Program-made: the position numbers and the translations under genes
Shown: in pieces, positions 53,501-61,625 of the stretch
Layout of the letters: the number at the start of each line of letters is the position of its first letter
Numbering within the stretch: the first letter of the stretch is position 1
The notes under the pieces: generated by a model
What the model saw: only the letters and a program-made list of their open reading frames with translations
The model's database searches: none
Told to the model about the DNA's origin: nothing
Source: UMGS1002 sp045586785
Lineage (GTDB): Bacteria > Bacillota > Clostridia > Oscillospirales > CAG-272
DNA length: 64,000 bases
Assembly: GCA_045586785.1 (NCBI GenBank)
Contig: JAZNBA010000073.1
Location: 1 to 64,000, forward strand
Reading direction: 5' to 3'

Positions 53501-54046
53501 CTAATTGCTCGAAAATTGTCTTGCTACATTCACAGTAAATTTTGCGCTTTCTCCTGCCACGCGGATTTCAAATTCTTTTCCTTTGGCGTCATTCACGGTA
53601 TAACTTGATCTTTGTGCCACATCAAAATCATAAACAATATTTAAATTTTCATCCAACAATACGATTCTCACATTCCCTTCAGTACGCTCACATTCTACAT
53701 CAAATGTAATCGTATCCTCTGTACCATAGGTTAATTGAAGAATAGCCACTCCGGAAAGCGGTGAGTTCGCCGAGAATTTAATAAAATCTGCATCGTGAGT
53801 ATAATCATAATCCTCATCAGAATAGCTTTTGGAGCCTGACGAAGAAAATCCCATAAGAACGCAATAACAAGCGTTATTCTCTGCACATATGTCATTGTCA
53901 TTCAGTACTGCCAATGAGTAATCATCCTCGCCATTGAGATCTTTGGTTTCAACCTTGATTTTATTCACCAGCAAAGTACAACCTAACAACGGAATTACCA
54001 TACAAAAGCAAATAAGCATTAACAATATGTATTTTATATATTTCAT
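53501..54046 (-). CDS. Predicted lipoprotein of unknown function
   Basis: About 181 residues. A hydrophobic signal peptide (YILLMLICFCMVIPLLGCTL) ends in the lipobox LLGC. The mature part is beta-rich and acidic with SSSGSKSYSDEDYDY; no family was recognised. GGAG precedes the ATG at 54046; an upstream in-frame start gives an unlikely N-terminus. It separates the two halves of the catabolic gene run and has a different, more AT-rich composition, so it may be a later arrival. Confidence 0.65.
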   Translation of the reverse strand: MKYIKYILLMLICFCMVIPLLGCTLLVNKIKVETKDLNGEDDYSLAVLNDNDICAENNACYCVLMGFSSSGSKSYSDEDYDYTHDADFIKFSANSPLSGVAILQLTYGTEDTITFDVECERTEGNVRIVLLDENLNIVYDFDVAQRSSYTVNDAKGKEFEIRVAGESAKFTVNVARQFSSN

Positions 54047-54128
54047 AGCATTTCTCCATTCTTTATCAAATGAACATTGAAAATGTTTTAACGCCGTAAT
54101 GTTGTCTGACTTTTGTTCCACACAAATT

Positions 54129-56003
54129 TTATTTTCTTATCTCATTAAACCTATTCCACACCTTCTCGAACCATAGCTCGCGTTCGGGCATGGGCTTTAC
54201 GTCAACGCACTTTATCTCAATTCCGCCATGTTTGCGCACGGTTACCACCTGTCCTCTGCCCGATATGTCCTCGGCAATGGGCATTCTGTCCATAAAAGCG
54301 GTGCCGTTAAGCACAAATCCCGAGCCGCGGGAGCCGAAATGCTCGGCAGTATACAGTATCGCCTCGGCAATAGCCTCTTGCATACGAATTATATCAAGGT
54401 TTTTGAACAATGCGGGGATCTCGGCGTAGTCACTCCACTTGTTATCATTTGAAAACTCGCCTATATCGCGCCGAATAAATCCAACCGCCTCATTCATCGC
54501 GGTAATATCGCGCAAAAACGCAAAGCTTCGGCTCATTCGCTTGCCGTAACGCGCTCTCATATCGTTAAGCGTTGACGCTCCCGCGCGTGTTGCCGAGATG
54601 ATGCCATCAGCTTCATTAACTGCACAGTTCAGTATCCGATCAAAGCTTGCGGACACGGTATTGTCACTCTGATAAACAATATGCTCTGCTGCTCTCATAC
54701 TGCCCACCTGACAGGAATTGAGCGCCGTTCCACCGGGTCTGAAAATACCCAGACTGCCCGCCGCCTCACCGACGGCGTAAAGTCCCTTTATGCCGGTCTG
54801 CCAGTTGGAATCAATGCGCACGCCGCCGTTGTTGTGCTGTGCGCATACGGCAACGCGAAGCGGCTGTGCCGTAATATCTATTCCGTGGTCAAGATACAGC
54901 GATATTGCTCGCGGGTTCATTTTGCGCAGACGCTCAATAGGCAGACTTATAAGCGCATCCGAGTTTTTAAGATAATTGTAGGACACCTCGTCAAGTATGC
55001 AAAAGTCGCCCTCAAGTCCCCACGGCTCACGTCTGAAATCCATATAAACGTCTCTGCCGAGTATGACGCTTTCGTGGTACACTAACAGGTCGATATACGA
55101 CGAGCCGTGTATCTTGCGCACGTCAAAGGGCCATTCGTAGCCCTTGAGAAACACGTTTTTAAGCATTTCGGTGGGCGTTTCGAAGTAATCCTTCAAAAAT
55201 TCCCGCTCAACACCGTATTTATCTATAGAAATGTAGCACGGCAGCACCTGTTGATATGTTCCCGATACATTCCAGCGGAAGTCAACCGACGCAAGTCCGT
55301 ACTGCCACTCGGCAAGATTTCCGAAAACGGCTCCCGCTTCAAGTGCCAGCGAGGAATTACCCGTGTGCGACAGCGGATACACGTTGTCCGCGTATATAGC
55401 CGCAGGACCGCCCGTGGCAAGCACAACGTGCGGCGCGCGTATCGCGACGTACTCAACGCCGTCACTCTTGCCGCACTCTACCGCCAGCACGCCTGTGACG
55501 CTTCCGTTATCTTCAAGTATTTTTATGACCTGCGTGTTGTCAAGCACGCGAATTCCTTTTTTGTTGACCGCCGCCTCCAGCACCTCGGTCATCATTTTGG
55601 AGGTGTAAGGTCCTATTGAGGTAGCGCGGCAATAAGGGTCGTGGTCGGTCTTATAGCCGACGTATTCGCCATATTCGTTTGTAGGGAACGGCATACCGAG
55701 ATTCGCCAGCTTCATAAAGCATTTGACCGAGTTCGCCGCCTCGCAAAGCGCTACGTCACCGTCCATGGCGCCGCCGTCAAACAACGTCCGCGCCATACTC
55801 ATAACGCTGTCTCCCTCGTCGCCCGCCAGCGACATTTTGTAATACGTCTGCTTGTCGCTGCCCGTATTACGCGACGTGCCCGCGTTTTTGCCCTCGGTCA
55901 CGATAGCAATGTTTTTATATCCCAGGTCATAAAGCCAGTCCGCGCAGTTATAGCCTGCGCAACCCGTGCCTATGACTACCGCGTCAAAATCATATATTTT
56001 CAT
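54129..56003 (-). CDS. Fumarate-reductase/succinate-dehydrogenase-like flavoprotein
   Basis: 624 residues. FAD motif VVIGTGCAGYNCADWL, then NTGSDKQTYYK, a second FAD-contact block GLYAVGEAAGSLG and RPGGTALNSCQVGS, as in the FrdA/SdhA/aspartate-oxidase superfamily, with a C-terminal helical domain. No FrdB-like Fe-S partner is adjacent, so electron acceptor and substrate are unknown. It probably catalyses a dehydrogenation or reduction step of the neighbouring catabolic pathway. It ends six bases before the SDR gene on the same strand. Confidence 0.82.
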   Translation of the reverse strand: MKIYDFDAVVIGTGCAGYNCADWLYDLGYKNIAIVTEGKNAGTSRNTGSDKQTYYKMSLAGDEGDSVMSMARTLFDGGAMDGDVALCEAANSVKCFMKLANLGMPFPTNEYGEYVGYKTDHDPYCRATSIGPYTSKMMTEVLEAAVNKKGIRVLDNTQVIKILEDNGSVTGVLAVECGKSDGVEYVAIRAPHVVLATGGPAAIYADNVYPLSHTGNSSLALEAGAVFGNLAEWQYGLASVDFRWNVSGTYQQVLPCYISIDKYGVEREFLKDYFETPTEMLKNVFLKGYEWPFDVRKIHGSSYIDLLVYHESVILGRDVYMDFRREPWGLEGDFCILDEVSYNYLKNSDALISLPIERLRKMNPRAISLYLDHGIDITAQPLRVAVCAQHNNGGVRIDSNWQTGIKGLYAVGEAAGSLGIFRPGGTALNSCQVGSMRAAEHIVYQSDNTVSASFDRILNCAVNEADGIISATRAGASTLNDMRARYGKRMSRSFAFLRDITAMNEAVGFIRRDIGEFSNDNKWSDYAEIPALFKNLDIIRMQEAIAEAILYTAEHFGSRGSGFVLNGTAFMDRMPIAEDISGRGQVVTVRKHGGIEIKCVDVKPMPERELWFEKVWNRFNEIRK

Positions 56004-56009
56004 ACCAAC

Positions 56010-56744
56010 TCACAGTCTGCGGATGTGGAATCCGCCGTCGGCGTTAAGCACAGTTCCCGTACCGAAGTCCAACAGACCGCTTGCTGCCGCCACAACGCAC
56101 TTGGCAACGTCCTCGGGAGTGCCCCAACGCTTGATGGGCGTTATGCCCTCAGCTATCAGCTTGTCATATTTCGCGCTTACGACCTCCGTCATGGGAGTTT
56201 TGATAATCCCGGGACGCACCTCAAACACGGGAATGCCGTATTCAGCCAGCTTGTCCGCGAAAAGCGTGGTGGTCATGGACACGCCCGCTTTGGAAATGCA
56301 GTATTCGCCGCGCGACGTGCTGGACGTATAACTGGAATTGGAAGCAATGTTGACAATACGCGGAATATAATCCTGCATATTTTTGCCGAGATATTTTATC
56401 ATAAGGTTCGCAAAGGTCTGACACATAAAGAACGTGCCCTTGGTGTTGATGCCCACAACTCTGTCAAAGCTTTCCTCGGTGGTCTCCAGCACGTCAAGTC
56501 GTACCTTGCAGGCAACGCCCGCATTGTTGACAAGCAGGTCAAGTCTGCCGAACTTTTTGTCCACATATTCTGCAAGGGCGGCTCTGTCGTCAGCCTTTGA
56601 AATATCGCACTTGCAATAGTTTTTGACGTCCATCTCGGCGTAAACATCGGAATATATAACGGTATAACCCTCTTTTTCGAGCATACTTGCAATACCAAAT
56701 CCGATACCCTGATATGCACCCGTAACCAAAGCTATTTTTTGCAT
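56010..56744 (-). CDS. Short-chain dehydrogenase/reductase (SDR), 3-ketoacyl-reductase type
   Basis: 244 residues. Cofactor motif TGAYQGIGFGIA, NNAG at the beta-4 position, and catalytic SYTSSTSRGEYCISK (Ser-Tyr-Lys arranged S...Y-x3-K). Classical SDRs of this length act on sugars, polyols or ketoacids with NAD(P). Its ATG lies inside the end of the old-yellow-enzyme gene (13-base overlap), with GAGGAG eight bases before, so they are coupled. Confidence 0.9.
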   Translation of the reverse strand: MQKIALVTGAYQGIGFGIASMLEKEGYTVIYSDVYAEMDVKNYCKCDISKADDRAALAEYVDKKFGRLDLLVNNAGVACKVRLDVLETTEESFDRVVGINTKGTFFMCQTFANLMIKYLGKNMQDYIPRIVNIASNSSYTSSTSRGEYCISKAGVSMTTTLFADKLAEYGIPVFEVRPGIIKTPMTEVVSAKYDKLIAEGITPIKRWGTPEDVAKCVVAAASGLLDFGTGTVLNADGGFHIRRL

Positions 56745-57937
56745 ACTACTTTCTCCTCGTAAAGCTTTTTATAATAATCATTGAACACCGCACAGCCCGA
56801 AACGCACTTTGCGCGCATAAGCTCGGTGCATTTTGAGCAGGCGACACAGCATTTTTTGTAATCAAATTCGCCCTTCAGGTAATCAGTGTAAAGCTGTGGA
56901 TATGCCAGAGACACACGTCCGTAGCCGACAAAATCGCACACGCCGTCACAAAGCAGCGACTCGGATACCTGCATCAGCTCCTTGCGGTAGTACGATAGTC
57001 CGCTTCCGACAACCGTCAGCGTGGGGAAACGCTCTTTAAGGTGCTTTTGCACCGTGACAAAACGGGCAAGTCCCACCTCCGCCTTCTCGGGCGGCTCATA
57101 TCCGCCGCGTCTGAAAGGACGGTTGATGTGAGGATTGAAATAAGGATTTCCTACCGTTACATTTATCATGCTGACGCCCCGCGCCATAAGTCCCTCAACT
57201 AACATATCACTCTCTGTCAGATCAAGCTCGCCCTGCTCATTCGTGCCAAAGCCGTTGGGCTTTGCCACCATATCCGAAAGTCCAAGTCGGGCGCCGATTA
57301 TCATGCTGTCGCCCACAGCGGAGTTCACCGCCTCGGCACAGTCAAAATACAGCCGCGCTCTGTTATCAAAGCTGCCGCCGTATCTGCCCTCTCGCGAAAA
57401 TGCGGAAAGCAGCTCGGCAAGCAGATAGCCGTGGCACGCCTTAACGTCTACCGCGTCAAAGCCCACCTGCTTTGCAAGCCGCGCCGATTTGGCGTAGAGG
57501 GGGGGAAGCGTGTCGAGATATTCGTCGCTGACAATATTTTCATCGCTCATGGGGCGCTTGTGTTCATAGACCGAGTTGCGGTATGCTATCATTGGAACAA
57601 TGCTCTGTCTGCCCGAGTGAGTAAGCTGGAGCACAAAAAACTGGCGAATACCTGTCTTTTCCCGCGCAATATCCCGCATTTCGTCAAGTAACGCACGGAA
57701 TTTGTCGGCATTCTGCTCCGTCAGCTGCATCTGACCCGCATTAGTCCTGCCCTCAGGGCACACAGCATTTGCCTCAAACCAGACGATACCAACGCCCGAC
57801 TCCGCTGCTTTTTTGTATTTTTGTATGGTCAGCTTGCTTGGCGAGCCGTCATCGTTGCAGTCACAGCCCTCCATGGGCTGAAAAACAGCGCGGTTTGGTA
57901 TGGTCACTCCCTTTAATATGTAGCTATCGTTTATCAT
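56732..57937 (-). CDS. NADH:flavin oxidoreductase (old-yellow-enzyme family) with Cys cluster
   Basis: About 401 residues. FMN TIM-barrel motifs NRAVFQPMEG, FVLQLTHSGRQ, ACHGYLLAELLSAFSRE, RYGG and GYGRVSLAYP. The C-terminus carries CCVACSKCTEL and AKCVSGC, a cluster like the 4Fe-4S site of 2,4-dienoyl-CoA reductases, but the FAD/NAD domain of those enzymes is missing. It starts the catabolic run. The ATG at 57937 has GAGG five bases upstream. The usual reaction is reduction of activated C=C bonds; the substrate here is unknown. Confidence 0.85.
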   Translation of the reverse strand: MINDSYILKGVTIPNRAVFQPMEGCDCNDDGSPSKLTIQKYKKAAESGVGIVWFEANAVCPEGRTNAGQMQLTEQNADKFRALLDEMRDIAREKTGIRQFFVLQLTHSGRQSIVPMIAYRNSVYEHKRPMSDENIVSDEYLDTLPPLYAKSARLAKQVGFDAVDVKACHGYLLAELLSAFSREGRYGGSFDNRARLYFDCAEAVNSAVGDSMIIGARLGLSDMVAKPNGFGTNEQGELDLTESDMLVEGLMARGVSMINVTVGNPYFNPHINRPFRRGGYEPPEKAEVGLARFVTVQKHLKERFPTLTVVGSGLSYYRKELMQVSESLLCDGVCDFVGYGRVSLAYPQLYTDYLKGEFDYKKCCVACSKCTELMRAKCVSGCAVFNDYYKKLYEEKVVCKK

Positions 57938-58057
57938 TTGCGCCTCACAGTTTAAATTTTTTTCAACTTTACATAAACAATAATATCTATATAAAATTAT
58001 AACATATATGTACCGCTTTTTCAATGAATATATTGCCGATTTGCACATTTATTTTGA

Positions 58058-58097
58058 CAAAAACGCCCAACCACCGCCATATCGACGGTGATCGGGC
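58058..58097 (-). terminator. Terminator of the cotJ operon
   Basis: On the minus strand the RNA forms a 12-pair stem including G:U pairs (GCCCGAUCACCG with CGGUGGUUGGGC), followed by GUUUUUG, just after the cotJC stop at 58103. Confidence 0.85.
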
Positions 58098-58102
58098 AAA
58101 GC

Positions 58103-58711
58103 TTATTTACCGCACCCCTTGTCAAAGGACGGATTGCAGGCGTAGAAATTCTTGCTGTCAAGCTTATCCTGAGTAACGCGCAGAGCATCGCAAAATCTCT
58201 GATAATGCACGATCTCGCGCTCGCGCAGGAACTTGATGGGATCGCGCACGTCGGGGTCGTCGCAAAGACGCAAAATGTTGTCGTAAGTGACCCGCGCCTT
58301 TTGCTCCGCCGCCAAGTCCTCATTGAGGTCGGCGATAATATCACCCTTGATGCCTACGTATTTCATGTCAAACGGCACGCCCGAGGCGGCAATGGGGTAA
58401 ACACCCGTAGTGTGATCTACAAAATAAGTAGCGAAAGGTGTTCCCTTGATGTCATCCTCCTTCAGATTGCGCGTCAGCTGACAAATAATAGCGGCTATCA
58501 TCTCAAGGTGGGCGAGTTCTTCGCTGCCAACATCCGTCAGTATTCCAACCACCTCGTCATAGGGCATGCTGTAACGCTGATGAAGATAGCGCATAGAAGC
58601 GGCAAGCTCACCATCGGGTCCGCCAAGCTGACTGATGATGACGTTGGCAAGCATCGGGTTGGGGTTTTTTATTTTTACGGGGTATTGCAGCTTTTTCTCA
58701 TATATCCACAT
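58103..58711 (-). CDS. cotJC: Spore coat manganese-catalase-like protein CotJC
   Basis: 202 residues of the manganese catalase/CotJC family, found in the inner spore coat or mother cell. Ferritin-like four-helix motifs are visible with metal-ligand glutamates and histidines (GGPDGELAASMRYLHQRY, VGSEELAHLEMIA, LAAEQKARVTYDNIL, REIVHYQRF). It is the last gene of cotJABC. GGAGGAG precedes the ATG. Confidence 0.93.
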   Translation of the reverse strand: MWIYEKKLQYPVKIKNPNPMLANVIISQLGGPDGELAASMRYLHQRYSMPYDEVVGILTDVGSEELAHLEMIAAIICQLTRNLKEDDIKGTPFATYFVDHTTGVYPIAASGVPFDMKYVGIKGDIIADLNEDLAAEQKARVTYDNILRLCDDPDVRDPIKFLREREIVHYQRFCDALRVTQDKLDSKNFYACNPSFDKGCGK

Positions 58712-58723
58712 ATCGTCTCCTCC

Positions 58724-58996
58724 TCAGTTCGCGTCGTATTCCCAGGGCCAGGGACCGCTTATCCACTGCCATTTGTCACCGCTTGTGTTACCGAACATTG
58801 TCACCGCGCCGCACTTTTTTTCGTATTCTGCCACAGCGTCTTTACGTTCCTTCAGAAGTGTGTGGTAATATTCCAGTGCCTGATGACATTCGGGGTAAAC
58901 GTCGAGATACAAAACCGTCTCGTTTATGGCAAAATCCAGCTCGCGAATGCGCTTCATAAGTGATCTGCAAGCACAGCCGTTGTTCATTTTATCCAT
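58724..58996 (-). CDS. cotJB: Spore coat protein CotJB
   Basis: About 90 residues. The CotJB pattern is visible as LMKRIRELDFAINETVLYLD, PECHQALEYYHTL and a C-terminal GDKWQWISGPWPWEYD. The ATG overlaps the last codons of cotJA (CAATGGATAA), with GAGAGGGGG eight bases before it. An alternative ATG lies nine bases on. It works with CotJA and CotJC in the spore coat. Confidence 0.9.
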   Translation of the reverse strand: MDKMNNGCACRSLMKRIRELDFAINETVLYLDVYPECHQALEYYHTLLKERKDAVAEYEKKCGAVTMFGNTSGDKWQWISGPWPWEYDAN

Positions 58997-59456
58997 TGCA
59001 GCAGCCCCCTCTCGCGATGCCCTCTTTAAAGGGCTTGTCGAGCTCAATGAAAATTGTGCCGCGCTCAAGACCTATCTCGGGCTCGTATACGTTGCGCCAT
59101 ACCTGTAGAGGTGAGTACGCCATTGCCAGCGGATGCTCATGAAGTCCCCAGCCACCTTCGTCGGTGCCGCAACCGCCACCGCACCGGGGCGCGCTGTCGC
59201 GCATATCCTTGCAGCCGCAGTCCGACTTGCCTTTATCGCGCATAGCGGCGACGGGCATACTTCTTTTGTCCGAAAAGCCGCGGGGCAGCATACCGGGCAT
59301 AGCGCTTCTGACGGGTCTTGTGCCGCGCATGGCATCGTTACAGCCGCGAGGCATGTTCAGCCGACAGGAGCAGCCCTCCTTGACAGTATTCTGACGCAAA
59401 AGCTCACCGTCAACACGCTCACGGGGTGTCCTTACGTCGTTGTTATCAATATACAT
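58989..59456 (-). CDS. cotJA: Spore coat associated protein CotJA, with long N-terminus
   Basis: About 155 residues. The C-terminal half holds the CotJA pattern (HPLAMAYSPLQVWRNVYEPEIGLERGTIFIELDKPF). The N-terminal 90 residues are Cys, Gly, Arg and Met-rich (GCSCRLNMPRGC, DCGCKDM), longer than Bacillus CotJA and perhaps metal-binding or cross-linked. The ATG at 59456 follows AAAGGAG. It is the first gene of the operon, and the SigE-like promoter is upstream. Confidence 0.88.
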   Translation of the reverse strand: MYIDNNDVRTPRERVDGELLRQNTVKEGCSCRLNMPRGCNDAMRGTRPVRSAMPGMLPRGFSDKRSMPVAAMRDKGKSDCGCKDMRDSAPRCGGGCGTDEGGWGLHEHPLAMAYSPLQVWRNVYEPEIGLERGTIFIELDKPFKEGIARGGCCNG

Positions 59457-59505
59457 CAGATGAAATTCTCCTTTGATATTTGTGCCGTATATACGGCTCA
59501 ATATC

Positions 59506-59535
59506 AATGTATGCACGCGAGTCGGATTTTGTCAA
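59506..59535 (-). promoter_or_regulatory. SigE-like promoter of cotJABC
   Basis: On the minus strand the octamer CATACATT matches the sigma-E -10 consensus and lies about 50 bases upstream of cotJA. The -35 half is weaker (TTGACAAA, 16 bases away by its first six bases). Mother-cell expression is expected for cotJ. Confidence 0.6.
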
Positions 59536-59595
59536 AACAGTGGGTAAATTTACAAAAATTTGAGTCGGTCTATTTATTTTACGGCGTTTTTATGG

Positions 59596-59601
59596 TATAA
59601 T
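59596..59601 (+). promoter_or_regulatory. -10 box upstream of the GNAT gene
   Basis: TATAAT lies 36 bases upstream of the ATG at 59637, preceded by TATGG. At 17 bases upstream only a weak -35 (TTTATT) is present. Confidence 0.5.
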
Positions 59602-59636
59602 CTATTCGACAGATAACATTGACGGAGATAAAAACC

Positions 59637-60080
59637 ATGAACAGCACAATACGCCCCATTGAAGCGCGGGACAGAACAGAAATTCTCAACATGATGCGTG
59701 TATTTTACGCCTCGCCCGCGGTATTCAGCAACGGCTCGGACGAGATTTTTTCAAATGATATAGAAAATTGCATAAACGGCAGTCCTTACGTGGAGGGATA
59801 CGTCATCGAAGATTCAAATGACATACAAGGATATATGATGATCGCCAAAAGCTATTCCACCGAGTTCGGCAAGCCGTGCATATGGCTAGAGGATATTTAC
59901 ATCAAAGACGAATTCCGCGGCATGGGTCTTGGCAACGCGTTTATTGAATTTATCACAAAAAAGTACACCGATTGCATTTTTCGCTTGGAAGTGGAAGAGG
60001 AAAACGAGCGTGCCGTAGGACTGTACAAAAAATGCGGATTTACCGTTTTACCGTATATGGAAATGAAAAAAGAAATTTAA
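59637..60080 (+). CDS. GNAT-family N-acetyltransferase
   Basis: About 147 residues, a stand-alone GNAT domain transferring acetyl from acetyl-CoA to an amine. Visible: IRPIEARDRTEILNMM at the N-terminus, DIYIKDEFRGMGLGNAF (the Q/RxxGxG acetyl-CoA loop) and ENERAVGLYKKCGF. The ATG at 59637 has GGAG nine bases upstream and is preferred to a TTG at 59619. The acceptor is unknown. Confidence 0.9.
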   Translation: MNSTIRPIEARDRTEILNMMRVFYASPAVFSNGSDEIFSNDIENCINGSPYVEGYVIEDSNDIQGYMMIAKSYSTEFGKPCIWLEDIYIKDEFRGMGLGNAFIEFITKKYTDCIFRLEVEEENERAVGLYKKCGFTVLPYMEMKKEI

Positions 60081-60090
60081 TATAAGTTTT

Positions 60091-60175
60091 GTAGGGACAG
60101 GCGTCCTCACTGTCCGTAAACATATGGTATAATCAAATTCCACGTTTACGGACCGCCGAGGACGTCGGTCCCTAC
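60091..60175. repeat. Dispersed MITE-like repeat, copy 2
   Basis: Ends GTAGGGACAGGCGTC and GACGTCGGTCCCTAC form inverted repeats, and the interior GTAAACATATGGTATAATC / ATTCCACGTTTAC forms a second nested stem. It is related to copy 1 at 48331-48433. It lies between the convergent GNAT and enolase genes and may also act as a transcription stop. Confidence 0.75.
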
Positions 60176-60190
60176 AATTTTCTAAATCAT

Positions 60191-61513
60191 TTATTTGTCA
60201 CTACCCACAAGTGCAGGCTCCGCCTTTTTTGCTTTTTCCGCACACTTTTTGCCATAGACCGCGCCGGAATTCAGCGACGCTTCGATGCGCAGAAGTCGGT
60301 TATACTTAGCAACCCGCTCGCCGCGGCAGGGCGCGCCCGTCTTGATAAAGGGCGCGTTAAGTCCAACGGCGATATCCGCAAGAGTTGTATCCTCCGTCTC
60401 GCCCGAACGGTGCGACAAAATAAAATTATACCCCGCATCCTTTGCCATGTGGATAACACGCAGTGTTTCGGTCAGCGTTCCTATCTGATTGGGCTTGATA
60501 AGAATGGCGTTGCCCGCCTTTTCCGAGATGCCGCGTGCAAGACGGCGCGTGTTGGTAACAAAAAGGTCGTCACCAACCAGCATTATTTTGTCGCCGAGGC
60601 GTTTTGTCAGCTCGCTCCAGCCGTCAAAATCACGTTGATCCAATCCGTCCTCGATGGATATAATGGGAAACTTTTCGCAAAGCTCTGCCCAGTACGATAT
60701 CAGCTCCTCACGAGTATAGCGCTCGCCGCGCTTAGGTCTGTGATATGCGCTGTCCGATTCGGAATACCATTCGCCTGCCGCCGCATCCAGCGCGATCTTG
60801 ACGGTATCGGTATTATACCCCGCCTCGCCGATAGCGCGGCAGATCAGCGATATAGCCTGCTCGTCGTCGGCAAGATCGGGCGCATATCCGCCCTCGTCGC
60901 CAACCGTGGACGCATAACCGTTGCGCTTGAGTATCTTGCCCAGCATATGGAATATCTCGCTTCCCATACGCAGTGCCTCTGAAAAGCTTTCAGCACCTAC
61001 GGGCACTATCATAAATTCCTGTATTTCAATGTTATTTGACGCGTGAGCGCCGCCGTTAAGAATATTCATCATAGGCACGGGCAGGCGGTACGAATCTATG
61101 CCGCCGAAATAGCGGTAAAGCGGTATTCCGTACCAGTTTGCCGCCGCGCGGGCGTTGGCAAGCGACACAGCAAGCGTAGCATTGGCACCCAGGCGCGTTT
61201 TGTTCTCCGTTCCGTCAAGCTCCAGCAAAATTCTGTCCAGCTCGCACTGCTCGGAGGCATATATGCCTGCGATGGCGGGCGATATTTTTTTAATAACACC
61301 GCGAACGGCTTCAATAACACCCTTACCGTTATATCGTGTGTCATCGCCGTCGCGCAGCTCGTGAGCTTCATATATTCCCGTGGACGCGCCCGACGGCACG
61401 CTTGCCACGCCGACAGTACCGTCGGCAAGAAAAACGGTCGCCTCCACGGTGGGATTACCGCGGGAATCCAGTATTTCACGCGCGGTACATTTGAGAATTT
61501 GCGGTTTATTCAT
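60191..61513 (-). CDS. eno: Enolase (phosphopyruvate hydratase)
   Basis: 440 residues, full length. Enolase converts 2-phosphoglycerate to phosphoenolpyruvate in glycolysis. Family motifs are all present: REILDSRGNPTVEA, SVPSGASTGIYEA, MNILNGGAHASNN, GDEGGYAP, SIEDGLDQRD, the ILIKPNQIGTLTET signature with the catalytic lysine, and SHRSGETEDT. AAGGAAGG lies before the ATG. The short Lys/Ala-rich C-terminus (KKCAEKAKKAEPALVG) is longer than usual. No other glycolytic genes are adjacent. Confidence 0.96.
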   Translation of the reverse strand: MNKPQILKCTAREILDSRGNPTVEATVFLADGTVGVASVPSGASTGIYEAHELRDGDDTRYNGKGVIEAVRGVIKKISPAIAGIYASEQCELDRILLELDGTENKTRLGANATLAVSLANARAAANWYGIPLYRYFGGIDSYRLPVPMMNILNGGAHASNNIEIQEFMIVPVGAESFSEALRMGSEIFHMLGKILKRNGYASTVGDEGGYAPDLADDEQAISLICRAIGEAGYNTDTVKIALDAAAGEWYSESDSAYHRPKRGERYTREELISYWAELCEKFPIISIEDGLDQRDFDGWSELTKRLGDKIMLVGDDLFVTNTRRLARGISEKAGNAILIKPNQIGTLTETLRVIHMAKDAGYNFILSHRSGETEDTTLADIAVGLNAPFIKTGAPCRGERVAKYNRLLRIEASLNSGAVYGKKCAEKAKKAEPALVGSDK

Positions 61514-61625
61514 AATCTATTTGTTCCTTCCTTTGTTATTTCACACCGAAATTAGTATGTCCCGCCCTCTCTCAAATATGCGAGCGGCGGCATATACTGT
61601 AAACAAAACCCAAAAGGAGCAAAGC

